Source: UBA7328 sp965247965 (GTDB lineage Bacteria; Bacteroidota; Bacteroidia; Chitinophagales; Saprospiraceae). From it: a stretch of DNA of 64,000 bases. The translations under genes and the position numbers were made by a program. Positions 54,743 through 63,632 of the stretch are shown in pieces. The notes under the pieces are model-generated. The model saw only the letters and a list, made by a program, of their open reading frames with translations. It searched no databases and was not told the DNA's origin. Position 1 is the stretch's first letter. The number at the start of each line of letters is the position of its first letter. The DNA is taken from positions 6,944,001-7,008,000 of the forward strand of contig OZ252053.1 of assembly GCA_965247965.1 (NCBI GenBank), in the 5' to 3' direction.

Positions 54743-54850
54743 TTAGCCACTCAAAACCAGGCTTGCTATCATTATGCCCATCGTTGTGAAAAGGACTGCA
54801 AATAAAAAAGCAAATCTCACCATAGTTCGTACTGGTACCGTCTTCATCAT
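54743..54850 (-). CDS. Putative 35-residue membrane peptide
   Basis: ATG at 54848-54850, stop TAA at 54743-54745. One hydrophobic segment (FAFLFAVLFTTMGIMIASLV) after a basic start (M-K-T-V-P-V-R-T-M-V-R). No clear ribosome site. Unknown; could be chance. Confidence 0.3.
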   Translation of the reverse strand: MMKTVPVRTMVRFAFLFAVLFTTMGIMIASLVLSG

Positions 54851-55074
54851 ATTAGATTATAATTTAATATGTAAAAATATCAAGATTTAGCAATTCTACA
54901 AACAATGTGAGGATTGCTTTAGAATTTGTTGTCTCTATTAAGGACAATTTTTTGGAATGGCATACCTACGACACTGGCTTTTTTATTTTGATATTCCGCA
55001 CCTTGCAATGGCTGTGTTTGATACACAAAAAAAATCGGGCAAAGAATTAAATTAAATCTGATCAAAATAATTTT
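54851..55074. other. Short gap, nothing recognised
   Basis: AT-rich DNA between the small minus-strand frame and the IS66 element. I see no gene, hairpin or promoter with confidence. The last eight bases are the left target duplication of the IS. Confidence 0.5.
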
Positions 55075-56607
55075 GTAACTACTCAGGAGGTAATATAACG
55101 AATAATAATAATGGAGTAAAAAGAGTTATAGGACAATCCAACTCGAACTAAAGATAATAGGGCCGGATAAATTGGACTATTATCGAATCACGACTAACAA
55201 AACTGGAAAAAGAAAACCAACTTCTTCGAAAGGAGAATAAGTTTTTGCGTGAAGAGAATAAAATTCTATGCCAAGAGATTAGAGAACTTCGCGAAAAACT
55301 GGAATTAGTCCTTAGCCAACTGGCCAAAAAAGAGGTTAAAAAAGACAGCCACAACAGCCACAACCCACCAAGCCAAGACAAGTCAACACATGAGAAAAAA
55401 AGTCTGCGTAAGAAAACAGGACGTAAATCAGGAGGACAAAAGGGTCATAAGGGTCATTATCTTGCAATGACAGATAATCCTGATGAAAAGCACATAGTAA
55501 AAAGTGATTACTGTTCAAAATGTGGGGACACAATTGATCAGGAAAAGCAACAATTGGTATCGAAAAGACAAATAGTAGAAATACCTTCGATACGCCCCAG
55601 ATACATTGAATATCAGCAGTATGGATGCCAGTGCGGGCGGTGTGGTCATCTTCAAAAAGGTAGTTTTCCCCAAGGGGTAAAAGCACCGATCCAATATGGT
55701 AGCAGCGTCATAGCACTGGTCAGCTATTTTAGCGTTTTCCATTATCTTCCCTTCCAAAGAATGACCCAGTTGTTCAAAGATATATTTCACTTGCCCATCA
55801 GTGAGGGAAGTGTACAGAACTTATTGAAAAAAGCAGCCCAAAAGGCTCGACCCATATACCATGCTATACTCCAACAAATCTTTTCATCGACTTACGTCGG
55901 TTCGGACGAAACATCTGCTAAAGTAAATGGCGACAAATGGTGGGTATGGGTGTGGCAAAATATGAAAAACACTTACATAAAAGCCACTGAAAGTCGAGGA
56001 TTTATAAGTGTCCAGCAAATAATTGGCGATCACTTGTCCCACGCTACAATAGGGTCAGACCGCTGGGCAGCACAACTGAAAATGAAATCCAAATCCAAAC
56101 AATTATGCATAGCTCACTTATTGAGAGACCTCATATTTTTGGAAGAATCGGAAAACCAAGTTTGGGCCAGCCAATTTAAGTCCTTGTTAGAACATGCTTT
56201 AGCCTTGCGAAAAAGAACAGAACAAACTCAAACCTTTCAAACCAACCAAAAGGATGCCTATAAATTGGAAAAAAGGCTTGATCGGCTACTGTTAAGGCAT
56301 ATCGAAAAAACCGAATTCCCAAAAACTCATTCTTTTCAAAAATCAATGTTAAAAAACAGGAATTACATCTTTCCCTTTTTATACAATTCTGAAGTCCCAC
56401 CGGACAACAATTCTTCAGAAAGGGCAATAAGAAATGTAAAAGTAAAACTAAAGGTCTCAGGACAGTTTAAATCGGGTCAGAATATATTTTGTGTCTTGCG
56501 TTCCTGCATCGATACATTAAAAAAAAGAGAGCTCAATGTTTTGGCCTATCTTTACTGCATTGCCAAACTCCCTACTCAAAAGCATTGTTTGGTACCTGAG
56601 TAGTTAC
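55075..56607 (+). mobile_element. IS66-family insertion sequence
   Basis: 1533 bp. Perfect 13-base ends GTAACTACTCAGG and its reverse complement, with an 8-base target duplication ATAATTTT (55067-55074 and 56608-56615). It carries only the large transposase gene; no tnpA or tnpB is present. It lies between the DASS and MazEF genes and interrupts nothing recognisable. Confidence 0.95.
55245..56603 (+). CDS. IS66-family transposase
   Basis: 452 residues from TTG at 55245, which follows A-A-G-G-A-G at normal distance. The frame is open upstream to a TAG near 55160 and reads T-K-L-E-K-E-N-Q-L-L-R-K, like the usual N-terminal coiled coil, but has no standard start there. Then come K-S-G-G-Q-K-G-H-K-G-H, the zinc cysteines C-S-K-C-G-D and C-Q-C-G-R-C-G-H, and the DDE core with S-D-E-T-S-A-K-V, S-D-R-W and N-N-S-S-E-R-A-I-R. 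Intact, provided the TTG start works. Confidence 0.9.
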   Translation: MREENKILCQEIRELREKLELVLSQLAKKEVKKDSHNSHNPPSQDKSTHEKKSLRKKTGRKSGGQKGHKGHYLAMTDNPDEKHIVKSDYCSKCGDTIDQEKQQLVSKRQIVEIPSIRPRYIEYQQYGCQCGRCGHLQKGSFPQGVKAPIQYGSSVIALVSYFSVFHYLPFQRMTQLFKDIFHLPISEGSVQNLLKKAAQKARPIYHAILQQIFSSTYVGSDETSAKVNGDKWWVWVWQNMKNTYIKATESRGFISVQQIIGDHLSHATIGSDRWAAQLKMKSKSKQLCIAHLLRDLIFLEESENQVWASQFKSLLEHALALRKRTEQTQTFQTNQKDAYKLEKRLDRLLLRHIEKTEFPKTHSFQKSMLKNRNYIFPFLYNSEVPPDNNSSERAIRNVKVKLKVSGQFKSGQNIFCVLRSCIDTLKKRELNVLAYLYCIAKLPTQKHCLVPE

Positions 56608-56689
56608 ATAATTTTCAACTTCTAAAGCCGCAGGATTCTCGAAACATTACAGCTTTTTGAAGTACGGATCAAAAACGAAAATCTACGCT

Positions 56690-56710
56690 ATTGTTATAAC
56701 ATTGTTATAA
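56690..56710 (+). promoter_or_regulatory. Tandem GTTATAA repeat upstream of mazE
   Basis: TTGTTATAA occurs twice in a row (56691 and 56702), and GTTATAAC is itself palindromic. It lies 18 bases before the mazE start and could be an autoregulation operator. Confidence 0.4.
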
Positions 56711-56728
56711 TTTTATTATTTTAGCTGC

Positions 56729-57019
56729 ATGGAAACAACAATTAGAAAAATCGGGAACAGCAGAGGGATTATTATTCCTCAGTCATTGATAGAAAAGTAC
56801 GATTTGAAAAGGGTAAGCCTGGAAGAGACGGATTCCGGCATTCTTCTTAAATCCATTGAGGAAAAGTCGGAGTACGAAAAAGGAGTTGAAGAGTTGAGGA
56901 GGACCAAGCACATATGGCAGGCTGAAATTGAAAAGGAAGCAAATGATCCTGATACGATTGCATATTATGAAAAAGTCGCCGAGGAAATGGAAGATTGGGA
57001 TATGGAAATAATGGAATGA
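56729..57019 (+). CDS. mazE: MazE-like antitoxin
   Basis: 96 residues. The N-terminal AbrB/SpoVT-type DNA-binding fold (T-T-I-R-K-I-G-N-S-R-G-I-I-I-P) is followed by an acidic, flexible tail. It directly precedes and overlaps the toxin gene. A typical MazE layout. Confidence 0.88.
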   Translation: METTIRKIGNSRGIIIPQSLIEKYDLKRVSLEETDSGILLKSIEEKSEYEKGVEELRRTKHIWQAEIEKEANDPDTIAYYEKVAEEMEDWDMEIME

Positions 57020-57351
57020 ATCGGGGTGAAATTTGGACTGTCAACTTTTCTCCACAGGTTGGTGATGAAATCAGGGGTATACGTCCGGCAATTATTGTTA
57101 ATCACAACAACTTTGCTTTGCTGGAATTAAGATTAGTGATCCCCATTACTAAAGATCGTAAATTTCGCAAGCCTTGGCATATACCGATTGAACCATCGCT
57201 TTTGAACAATTTAACTAAAAATAGTATTGCGGACTGTTTCCAATTAAGACCGGTTTCGAAGAGGAACTTCGTAGCAAAAATCGGCGAAATGTCAGAAGGC
57301 GATTTCACCAAAGTAAAATTGGCTTTGTTAAAGATACTAGACTTAACCTGA
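57016..57351 (+). CDS. mazF: MazF/PemK-family mRNA interferase
   Basis: 111 residues from the ATG at 57016, which overlaps the mazE stop (ATGA); an in-frame start at 56995 lies inside mazE. N-R-G-E-I-W-T-V-N-F at the start, G-I-R-P-A-I-I-V-N-H and V-I-P-I-T-K are the MazF core, and Q-L-R-P-V-S follows. It cuts mRNA at short sequences. All conserved parts are present, so it looks functional. Confidence 0.9.
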   Translation: MNRGEIWTVNFSPQVGDEIRGIRPAIIVNHNNFALLELRLVIPITKDRKFRKPWHIPIEPSLLNNLTKNSIADCFQLRPVSKRNFVAKIGEMSEGDFTKVKLALLKILDLT

Positions 57352-57355
57352 CGGA

Positions 57356-57763
57356 TCAGATTAGGCTTTGCATTACCTCAACAAACTCATCAATCTCCTC
57401 CACCGTATTATAATAATGCGGAGAAACCCGCACAATCCAATCAACACCCTTCCTTTGAAAATCAATAGCTCCGCTAGTGCTGAAGGCAACGGACACATTA
57501 ATCTTGCGATCCCTTAAATATTTCTTGATTTGGATTGGGTCGCCTTTTTCAGAGTGAAAAGTAATGATGTTGCACTTTTGGCTTCCCAGATCCATGAGTC
57601 GAATACCGTGAATCGCCGACAATCTATTCCTGGTGTATTCTGCAAGTTGAGTATTTCTTTCTTCAATATTCTTCATGCCGATATTCAAAGTGTATTTGAA
57701 TGCCTCTTTACTTGCCAATAGCAATGCATATGCGAATTCCCAATCTTCGAACCTTTTCGCAGT
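57356..57763 (-). pseudogene. C-terminal fragment of a class V aminotransferase-like PLP protein
   Basis: About 135 codons, open from T-A-K-R-F-E-D-W-E-F-A-Y-A at 57763 to the stop at 57356. They match the C-terminal domain of class V aminotransferases or isopenicillin N epimerase-like proteins (for example FEDWEFAYALLLASKEAF, L-N-I-G-M-K-N-I-E-E-R, W-I-V-R-V-S-P-H-Y-Y-N). The PLP lysine and the N-terminal two thirds are missing; two stops lie immediately upstream. Not functional. Confidence 0.75.
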
Positions 57764-57822
57764 TTATTTTCAAAATCCTCAAGATCAACTTCCCCACTAT
57801 TGCAATCCTCTACTTTGAATGT

Positions 57823-59427
57823 TTAGCCAATATTCCCAAACATGACAAAAATGCTAATCGTTGCAATAACCAATGCCAGACCCAAAACCTTTGCATACTT
57901 CCATTCTGTTATATCCACGACCTTGCTGTCCACTATTTCAAACATATTCTTCCGTGGAAATCTCTGCGAGACTAAGTGCATTACAATAACATTCAAAACA
58001 AATTCAATACCCCAAATATGCACGAAGTGCAGTTGGACCTTTAGTACGAAATACATCAAAACATAGAAAAACAATCCAAAAAGAAGGCCAGCTTTTGCAC
58101 CGGCAGCGGATACTTTCGGCAATAGAAATCCGGCCAGGATTACACTTGCAATTGGTATAAAAAAAATGCCGTTTAACTGTTGCAGCAATTGGTAAATTCC
58201 GCTAGGTGCATTTGCCACAAAAGGGGCAACACCAATAGCGAATACGGCCAGGATTGCCGAGACTACCTTTCCCATAAATACCAGGCGATTTTCTACCACA
58301 TTTGTATTAATATATCTTTTGTAAATGCCCAAACTGAATACAGTCGCTGCACTATTGAGTGCACTGTTGAACGTAGAGAGCACGGCACCCATCACGACCG
58401 CCACGAAAAACCCGGTAAGCCACATCGGAAGTACTTTCTTTACAAGCAAAGGATAAACTTGGTCAGGATTAGCGTAAAGTGAAGTATCGAAATAGTAGTA
58501 TCCGATCAGCCCGGGAAATACGATGATCAATGGGATCAAGAGCTTTAATATTCCGGTGAACAGCAAACCCTTCTGTGCTTCCTTCAGGCTAACCGCTCCT
58601 AGGACTCTTTGAATGATGGACTGGTGCATTGTCCAGAAATACAATTGATTAATGATCATGCCGGTGAAGAGAACTTCGAAAGGCAGTATGGCTGCCCGGG
58701 CCCCTTCCCCAATTCCAGGTTCATCACCTATTACATTAAACTTGCTTGGGGCTTTTTCGAAAACGGCCGTTAATCCGGTAATCATATTGCCTTCGCCAAT
58801 GGCGAGCAAAGCAAGAATCGGTACCATCAGGCCGGCTACCAATAGGCCGAATCCGTTGATGGTATCCGTATATGCTACCATTTTAAGTCCTCCGAATATG
58901 GCGTACACCGCTCCTATAGATCCCACCACAATGCTGGTAATCCAGATTCCCTGCTTCTGGCTCACATTGAGCAAATCAGAAATTTCAAATATTGCTTCAA
59001 TATTAAGCGCTCCGGTATAGAGCACTATGGGAAGCAAAGTAACCGTAAATGAAATGATGAGCAACAAGGCAACGATGGTTCTCGTCAATCCGTCAAAGCG
59101 CAACTCCAAAAATTGGGGAATGGTGGTAAGACCCATTTTCAAATAGCGCGGCACAAAATAAAGAGCACCAACTACTAATGCTAAAGCGGAAGTCACTTCC
59201 CAGGCAGCAATAATGGCTCCGTTCCTGTACGCTGAGCCGTTCATGCCGACCAAGTGTTCGGTAGATATATTGGTCAATAACAGAGAACCGGCTATGACGA
59301 TTCCAGTGAGTGATCGACCTCCGAGGAAGTAGCCGTCCTGGGTGGATAAATTGTCCTTTCTCAATCGCCATGTCGAGTATGCCGCGACAAAACCGGTAAA
59401 GGCCAAGAAACTTAGAAATGTAACCAT
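57823..59427 (-). CDS. Solute:sodium symporter (SSS/SLC5 family)
   Basis: 534 residues with about 13 transmembrane segments. Family marks are R-S-L-T-G-I-V-I-A-G-S-L, A-Y-R-N-G-A-I-I-A-A-W-E, G-A-V-Y-A-I-F-G-G-L-K-M-V-A-Y-T-D and A-V-V-M-G-A-V-L-S-T-F-N-S-A. It imports a sugar or other solute with sodium. The HD hydrolase follows upstream by three bases on the same strand, so they form one operon. Confidence 0.9.
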   Translation of the reverse strand: MVTFLSFLAFTGFVAAYSTWRLRKDNLSTQDGYFLGGRSLTGIVIAGSLLLTNISTEHLVGMNGSAYRNGAIIAAWEVTSALALVVGALYFVPRYLKMGLTTIPQFLELRFDGLTRTIVALLLIISFTVTLLPIVLYTGALNIEAIFEISDLLNVSQKQGIWITSIVVGSIGAVYAIFGGLKMVAYTDTINGFGLLVAGLMVPILALLAIGEGNMITGLTAVFEKAPSKFNVIGDEPGIGEGARAAILPFEVLFTGMIINQLYFWTMHQSIIQRVLGAVSLKEAQKGLLFTGILKLLIPLIIVFPGLIGYYYFDTSLYANPDQVYPLLVKKVLPMWLTGFFVAVVMGAVLSTFNSALNSAATVFSLGIYKRYINTNVVENRLVFMGKVVSAILAVFAIGVAPFVANAPSGIYQLLQQLNGIFFIPIASVILAGFLLPKVSAAGAKAGLLFGLFFYVLMYFVLKVQLHFVHIWGIEFVLNVIVMHLVSQRFPRKNMFEIVDSKVVDITEWKYAKVLGLALVIATISIFVMFGNIG

Positions 59428-59430
59428 GGA

Positions 59431-59985
59431 CTATGAATCCTCAGCCAGGCCGAGTTCTTCCTTATTTGCTTGTAATACCGGAATGATAAAATCTATCAAC
59501 TCCCTCAGCTCTAGTCCTATCATTTCGGCTCCCTTCAAACATTCTTCTCGATCTACCTTGGCAGCAAAAGTGGCGGTTTTGAATTTCTTCATAACGGATT
59601 TCACCTTTATACCTTCGATCTTTGTAGGCCTGATTAGAGCGGCCGCAACAATAAATCCAGTGATCTCATCAGCTGCAATAATGCACTTGTCTAGCATTGA
59701 GTTTCTAGGAATGTTCCATTTTGTGTAGTGACCGGCTATGGCGTGGGCGATTTCATTTTCACCCATTTCTTTAAGTTTCGCTACAATTATATTTGGATGT
59801 TCTTCAGGATGCGCCTCATAGTCCGCATCGTGGAGGAGTCCGGTAATGGCGAATTTTTCGACATCTTCCCCATAGTGTTTAGCCATGGCTTCCATAACTA
59901 ATTCTACCGTTCGGGCATGTCGTAGGAGTGAGGCACCGGAAGTTAGAGATTCTAAGATTGTTTGGGCTTGTTGTCTTGTTATCAT
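59431..59985 (-). CDS. HD-domain hydrolase
   Basis: 184 residues. The metal-binding H-A, H-D and D set is seen as L-L-R-H-A-R-T-V-E, G-L-L-H-D-A-D-Y-E-A-H-P-E-E-H and A-A-D-E-I-T-G-F. Small proteins of this kind act on nucleotides or other phosphate compounds; the exact substrate is unknown. Start of the operon with the SSS symporter. Confidence 0.8.
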   Translation of the reverse strand: MITRQQAQTILESLTSGASLLRHARTVELVMEAMAKHYGEDVEKFAITGLLHDADYEAHPEEHPNIIVAKLKEMGENEIAHAIAGHYTKWNIPRNSMLDKCIIAADEITGFIVAAALIRPTKIEGIKVKSVMKKFKTATFAAKVDREECLKGAEMIGLELRELIDFIIPVLQANKEELGLAEDS

Positions 59986-60000
59986 CGTTGGTAAATTGCG

Positions 60001-60075
60001 ACCTGTCAGGTTTCCGTTATCAGAAGTTCGGGTTATTGTCCATTCACGAACTCCCCAGTATAGTAACCTGACAGA
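60001..60075. repeat. Inverted repeat ACCTGTCAGGTT/AACCTGACAG
   Basis: The arms are 12 and 10 bases, with a nested AGTTCG/CGAACT pair between. A frequent type of intergenic hairpin in this phylum. It lies upstream of the HD hydrolase gene and downstream of the DUF1080 remnant. Confidence 0.55.
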
Positions 60076-60082
60076 TCTCGTT

Positions 60083-60208
60083 TCATTCGACAGTCTTTTT
60101 GCCGTTGAGCCAATATTCTACTTTATCAGAAGAGATACCTAAGTCATCTATCAATTGATACTCCGGCGCTGTTTCATATGCTGCTGCATACTTTTCTCTT
60201 TCTACATG
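60083..60208 (-). pseudogene. DUF1080-type remnant with internal deletion
   Basis: 41 codons: E-K-Y-A-A-A-Y-E-T-A-P-E-Y-Q-L-I-D-D, then K-V-E-Y-W-L-N-G-K-K-T-V-E, and a stop. Both pieces occur in DUF1080 (3-keto-disaccharide hydrolase-like) proteins but far apart, so the middle has been lost. A stop also precedes the first piece. It is directly upstream of the HD hydrolase gene, separated by the hairpin. Confidence 0.6.
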
Positions 60209-60319
60209 CTAAATAGGTGACAAAAAACTTTATGAGTAGCTGATTCATAATATTTTATAAATTTATAATTTTTAACATGTTATTTATAACCGTATACTTC
60301 TTTGTCATTTTTCTTACCT

Positions 60320-61666
60320 CTATACGACTTTCATATTCACAGGATCCCATTTCATATACTTATTAGAGAAAAAGCTATCGTTACAAAGGAGAGCCGGTGC
60401 AGCCGCTCGAAATCCAAAAACCGGATCTTCACCTACACCGCCGCCTGTGCGGATGGCCCGGATCCAATTGCCAAAGTGATCGTAATGGGCGCCTTTGTAA
60501 TCCGCATCGGCCCGGTAAATGGTGGTCTCATTTGGCGTCATTGCGGCCCTATCAGATTTAGTTATGCCCTGCTCACTTTCTTTATTTTTGGCAAACTGAT
60601 CATCGGTGCGGAATGCATTCCTTTTCACGACCACCTCTTCCCATTTTACATCCATCGATCCCTCACTTCCGACAATTCTTAGATAAGTCGTGCCACTAGT
60701 GCCGTCGACAAAGTTGCATCTTAGCGAAAGGTTGAATCCCGGATGTTGGGTAGAATCCGGATATTGAAACATGCCCAAAAGCACGTCGGGCACATCTCTT
60801 CCATCCTTCCAATACCTCAATCCACCCATTGCACTTATCTGATTCGGCCCTAAGGAATTTGTTATAAAGTGCAGGCTCGAAAATAAATGAACAAAGAGAT
60901 CACCTGACATGCCTGTACCATAGTCCAGGTAATTTCTCCACCGGAAAAATCGCATAACATCAAACGGTCTTTGGGTCGTATTGGATATGTATCGTTTCCA
61001 GTCCACTGTTTTTTCCGAAGCATCTTCAGGAATAGGATACTGCCAGGCTCCCGTTGGCGAATGCCGCGCCCAGAATCCTTCCGCATAATTGATGTCTCCT
61101 ATCGCTCCTTTAGCTAAGAGCTCTCTAGCTTTCTCATTACCCAGGGAGGACATACCTTGACTCCCCACCTGAAATACCGCACCCGACTTTTTCCAGGCAT
61201 TGATCAATTCGTGTCCTTCTTTTACAGAATGAACCATAGGTTTTTCGCAATAGACATGTTTACCGGCATTCATGGCATCGATAGAAATTTGTTTGTGCCA
61301 GTGATCAGGTGTTCCTATGATTACTGCATCGATATCCTCCCTTCTTAACACGGCCTTGTAATCCATCGTCGTATAAAGGCCATCACCCCACTTTTTTTTG
61401 GCTTTTTTAAGCCGTGTTTTGTAGAGATCGCATACGGCAACGAGTTTGATTCCATCGTGACTCAGACATGTTTCGGTATCATAAGTACCCATGCCGCCTG
61501 CACCGATTAGAGCTATGCCCAATTCTCCTGAACTGTTTTTCACAGATTTGCGCACGAGATGGCGAACCGTTGCATTCGACGGAAGTCGGGATAATTCTGA
61601 GCCTGTGAAAATGCTGGCACCGGTAAGGCCTATTGTCTTTATGAAGTCTCTTCTTTTGTTTTTCAT
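60320..61666 (-). CDS. Gfo/Idh/MocA-family oxidoreductase with Tat signal
   Basis: 448 residues from the ATG at 61666, which begins the Tat leader M-K-N-K-R-R-D-F-I-K; an earlier ATG exists at 61690. The Rossmann motif G-I-A-L-I-G-A-G-G-M-G, then V-I-I-G-T-P-D-H-W-H and the catalytic Y-C-E-K-P-M-V-H identify the family. It is exported to the periplasm with bound cofactor and is likely to oxidise or epimerise a sugar. Bacteroidota often place such enzymes with DUF1080 and sugar isomerase-like genes, and the remnant at 60083 fits that. Confidence 0.88.
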   Translation of the reverse strand: MKNKRRDFIKTIGLTGASIFTGSELSRLPSNATVRHLVRKSVKNSSGELGIALIGAGGMGTYDTETCLSHDGIKLVAVCDLYKTRLKKAKKKWGDGLYTTMDYKAVLRREDIDAVIIGTPDHWHKQISIDAMNAGKHVYCEKPMVHSVKEGHELINAWKKSGAVFQVGSQGMSSLGNEKARELLAKGAIGDINYAEGFWARHSPTGAWQYPIPEDASEKTVDWKRYISNTTQRPFDVMRFFRWRNYLDYGTGMSGDLFVHLFSSLHFITNSLGPNQISAMGGLRYWKDGRDVPDVLLGMFQYPDSTQHPGFNLSLRCNFVDGTSGTTYLRIVGSEGSMDVKWEEVVVKRNAFRTDDQFAKNKESEQGITKSDRAAMTPNETTIYRADADYKGAHYDHFGNWIRAIRTGGGVGEDPVFGFRAAAPALLCNDSFFSNKYMKWDPVNMKVV

Positions 61667-61853
61667 TGTTGAGCAATTTTTTATTCCCACTGGCTCAAAA
61701 TAAATATTTCAAAGGTAACTAATCGATTTTGCTTTGCATTTCTGTTCAGTTGCAATTACCAATGAAATCAAAAAAAATGGCGGGCACGGTGGTGAATGGT
61801 TCATGATCAAGCCTCTTATGGTCAATATGGAGGGTGAAACACTCAAAAAGGCG

Positions 61854-62075
61854 CTAGTGCTACGTCAAAGTTTAAATGAGGAGTTGGATTTGAGGACATT
61901 TTGAGTCTGACCAAGCCTGTCCCGTACACGTAATCGTCGGGGCGGAGGTTCACGAGCCCGTCCGACCGAGTCATTCGGGCGGGCATAGCCAGAGCTATGT
62001 GAGTGGTTCTCCAACGTTGTGCAGGCTTAAAGGACACCAAATACAGCCCTCATTTTAATCTTGACTTAGCACTAG
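61854..62075. repeat. 222-nt CTAG-ended palindromic element
   Basis: The left arm CTAGTGCTACGTCAAAG and the right arm (reverse complement CTAGTGCTAAGTCAAGA) agree in the outer 15 or so bases with one mismatch. Deeper parts also pair (TGGATTTGAGGAC with GTCCACCAAATAC-type sequence), and there are two inner hairpins, GCCCGTCCGA/TCGGGCGGGC and CATAGC/GCTATG. It shares the CTAGTGC terminus with the 168-nt repeats, but its core is unrelated. Confidence 0.8.
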
Positions 62076-62108
62076 CCAATAATAATTGACAAGGCTAGTA
62101 TTTTTCAT

Positions 62109-63614
62109 CTAATCCACAAACTGCGAAGAAGATATCTTACCCCCAAAAGCCTTCTTTTCAAATAACCCTGGTGTATTAATATCATCAAGATTTCTAAACT
62201 GCCCTATCAGCCCCGTGCCCAACAAAGTAATCCGATTTCCGTCCTTGTCCTTATTGAAATTGTTGTGTTCATACAGCTCATATTTAAAACCATCAGGCAA
62301 CCTGTATCTCAAGGAGTTTGCCTCATCGTTAAAGTGCTTTTTCTGTACGGTTATGTCTTTGTAATTCTTAATATCTTGAAGGTCATCAGCATAAAGAATT
62401 AACGATCTTCCCTGGAAACGCTTCTCAGAATATAACTCTATGAAACTGTCTTTACTATCGTTAGATTTTCTTGGGTTCCTAACAGAACGGCTATGAAATT
62501 CACTGAGTTTTAGATGATCTTTTGATCGCCAATGATACATGGAATAAAGAGCTATTTGCTCCGCATCGGGAATATACAACCCAAGTCCTGCGTCAAAATT
62601 AGAGTAATCATTCTCTGAAAGGAAGACCTTGATTTCCAAATAAGTCAGCGAAAAGTTATTCATATTATCTGTATCAAAATCAACCTTCAATAAGATCGAA
62701 TAATTCTCTCCTCCAATCGTAGGGGAAGCACCAGAATAATTAGCTGATGCAATGATGAACAATCCACCGTTTTGATCTTGAGCAAATTGGATGGATTGGA
62801 ATTTATTATCATTATGATTGTCTTTTATGTCAACGATATCATCAAAAGCAATTTCTGCTAAGTGATTATTTCCTTCAAAAAATCCATCCTCTAACTTCTT
62901 TGTTTTTGACCGGTATATTCTGAACAATCCTTTCGGATCAGACCAGAGCGCACAAAAGAAGAAACCATTGTCAATTTTGCATATCGTTGCCGCGCCAAAT
63001 CTTTCATTGGTATTCACATTGGCATTTTGTTTTGTATTGATCGAAAAATCTAGTTTTTCCGGGTTATTCGCATCAAAGAAATTGTAAAAGTCAACTCTGG
63101 TTATGTCAGCATCAAAATTCTCAAGCGGTACAACTAAAATATCACCCATTATTCCCAGGCCACCGGGATGCCACAGTTTTGGTTCGCCTTTATTTATGTG
63201 GAATAACTCTACAATTTTATCCTTTCGATTTCCCAAACTAAAGATTCGATTTGATCGAACTGGCCCGTTTTGTTCAAGGCCGATGTCTAAGTGAGACTCA
63301 ATCTTAAAAAGTGCCAGAATTGAAAATTTATCACTTAAGTCTGCGATTGAAGCAACAAAATGCTTACCATCCCTAAGTCGCACAATCCCTTGAAAATGAT
63401 TTTTTCCTTTAGTATTCTTTTTGAAGATTTTACTTGTTAGACGGTATTGAGGAAATTGATGCCGTACAAATCGGCAGTTGATAAATTGACCGGAATTGGG
63501 TAAGGCAACGAAAGAATTTGAAACATTTTTCAGCCGTTGATTTTCAAATGCAGTTCCTGGTGGGAAAGCTGCGGTAGCATTGGCGAGTACTTTTCCTGGA
63601 TAGATAGAAGCCAT
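62109..63614 (-). CDS. Unknown protein with beta/gamma-crystallin-like end
   Basis: 501 residues. The main body is rich in strands and polar loops (F-Q-G-I-V-R-L-R-D-G-K-H-F, then PGGLGIMGDILVVPLENF, F-D-I-V-D-I-K-D-N-H), like a beta-propeller. The last 110 residues have F-I-E-L-Y-S-E-K-R-F-Q-G-R-S-L and Y-E-L-Y-E-H-N-N-F, which look like two beta/gamma-crystallin motifs. No signal peptide is obvious. I do not recognise the family. It precedes a further short protein on the same strand. Confidence 0.6.
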   Translation of the reverse strand: MASIYPGKVLANATAAFPPGTAFENQRLKNVSNSFVALPNSGQFINCRFVRHQFPQYRLTSKIFKKNTKGKNHFQGIVRLRDGKHFVASIADLSDKFSILALFKIESHLDIGLEQNGPVRSNRIFSLGNRKDKIVELFHINKGEPKLWHPGGLGIMGDILVVPLENFDADITRVDFYNFFDANNPEKLDFSINTKQNANVNTNERFGAATICKIDNGFFFCALWSDPKGLFRIYRSKTKKLEDGFFEGNNHLAEIAFDDIVDIKDNHNDNKFQSIQFAQDQNGGLFIIASANYSGASPTIGGENYSILLKVDFDTDNMNNFSLTYLEIKVFLSENDYSNFDAGLGLYIPDAEQIALYSMYHWRSKDHLKLSEFHSRSVRNPRKSNDSKDSFIELYSEKRFQGRSLILYADDLQDIKNYKDITVQKKHFNDEANSLRYRLPDGFKYELYEHNNFNKDKDGNRITLLGTGLIGQFRNLDDINTPGLFEKKAFGGKISSSQFVD

Positions 63615-63632
63615 GTTTAATAGTTTAGTTAA

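Noticed and set aside
55160..55245. Upstream extension of the IS66 transposase as the true start
   Set aside because: The frame has coiled-coil-like sequence there but no ATG, GTG or TTG before 55245; an unusual start or a small frame change would be needed.
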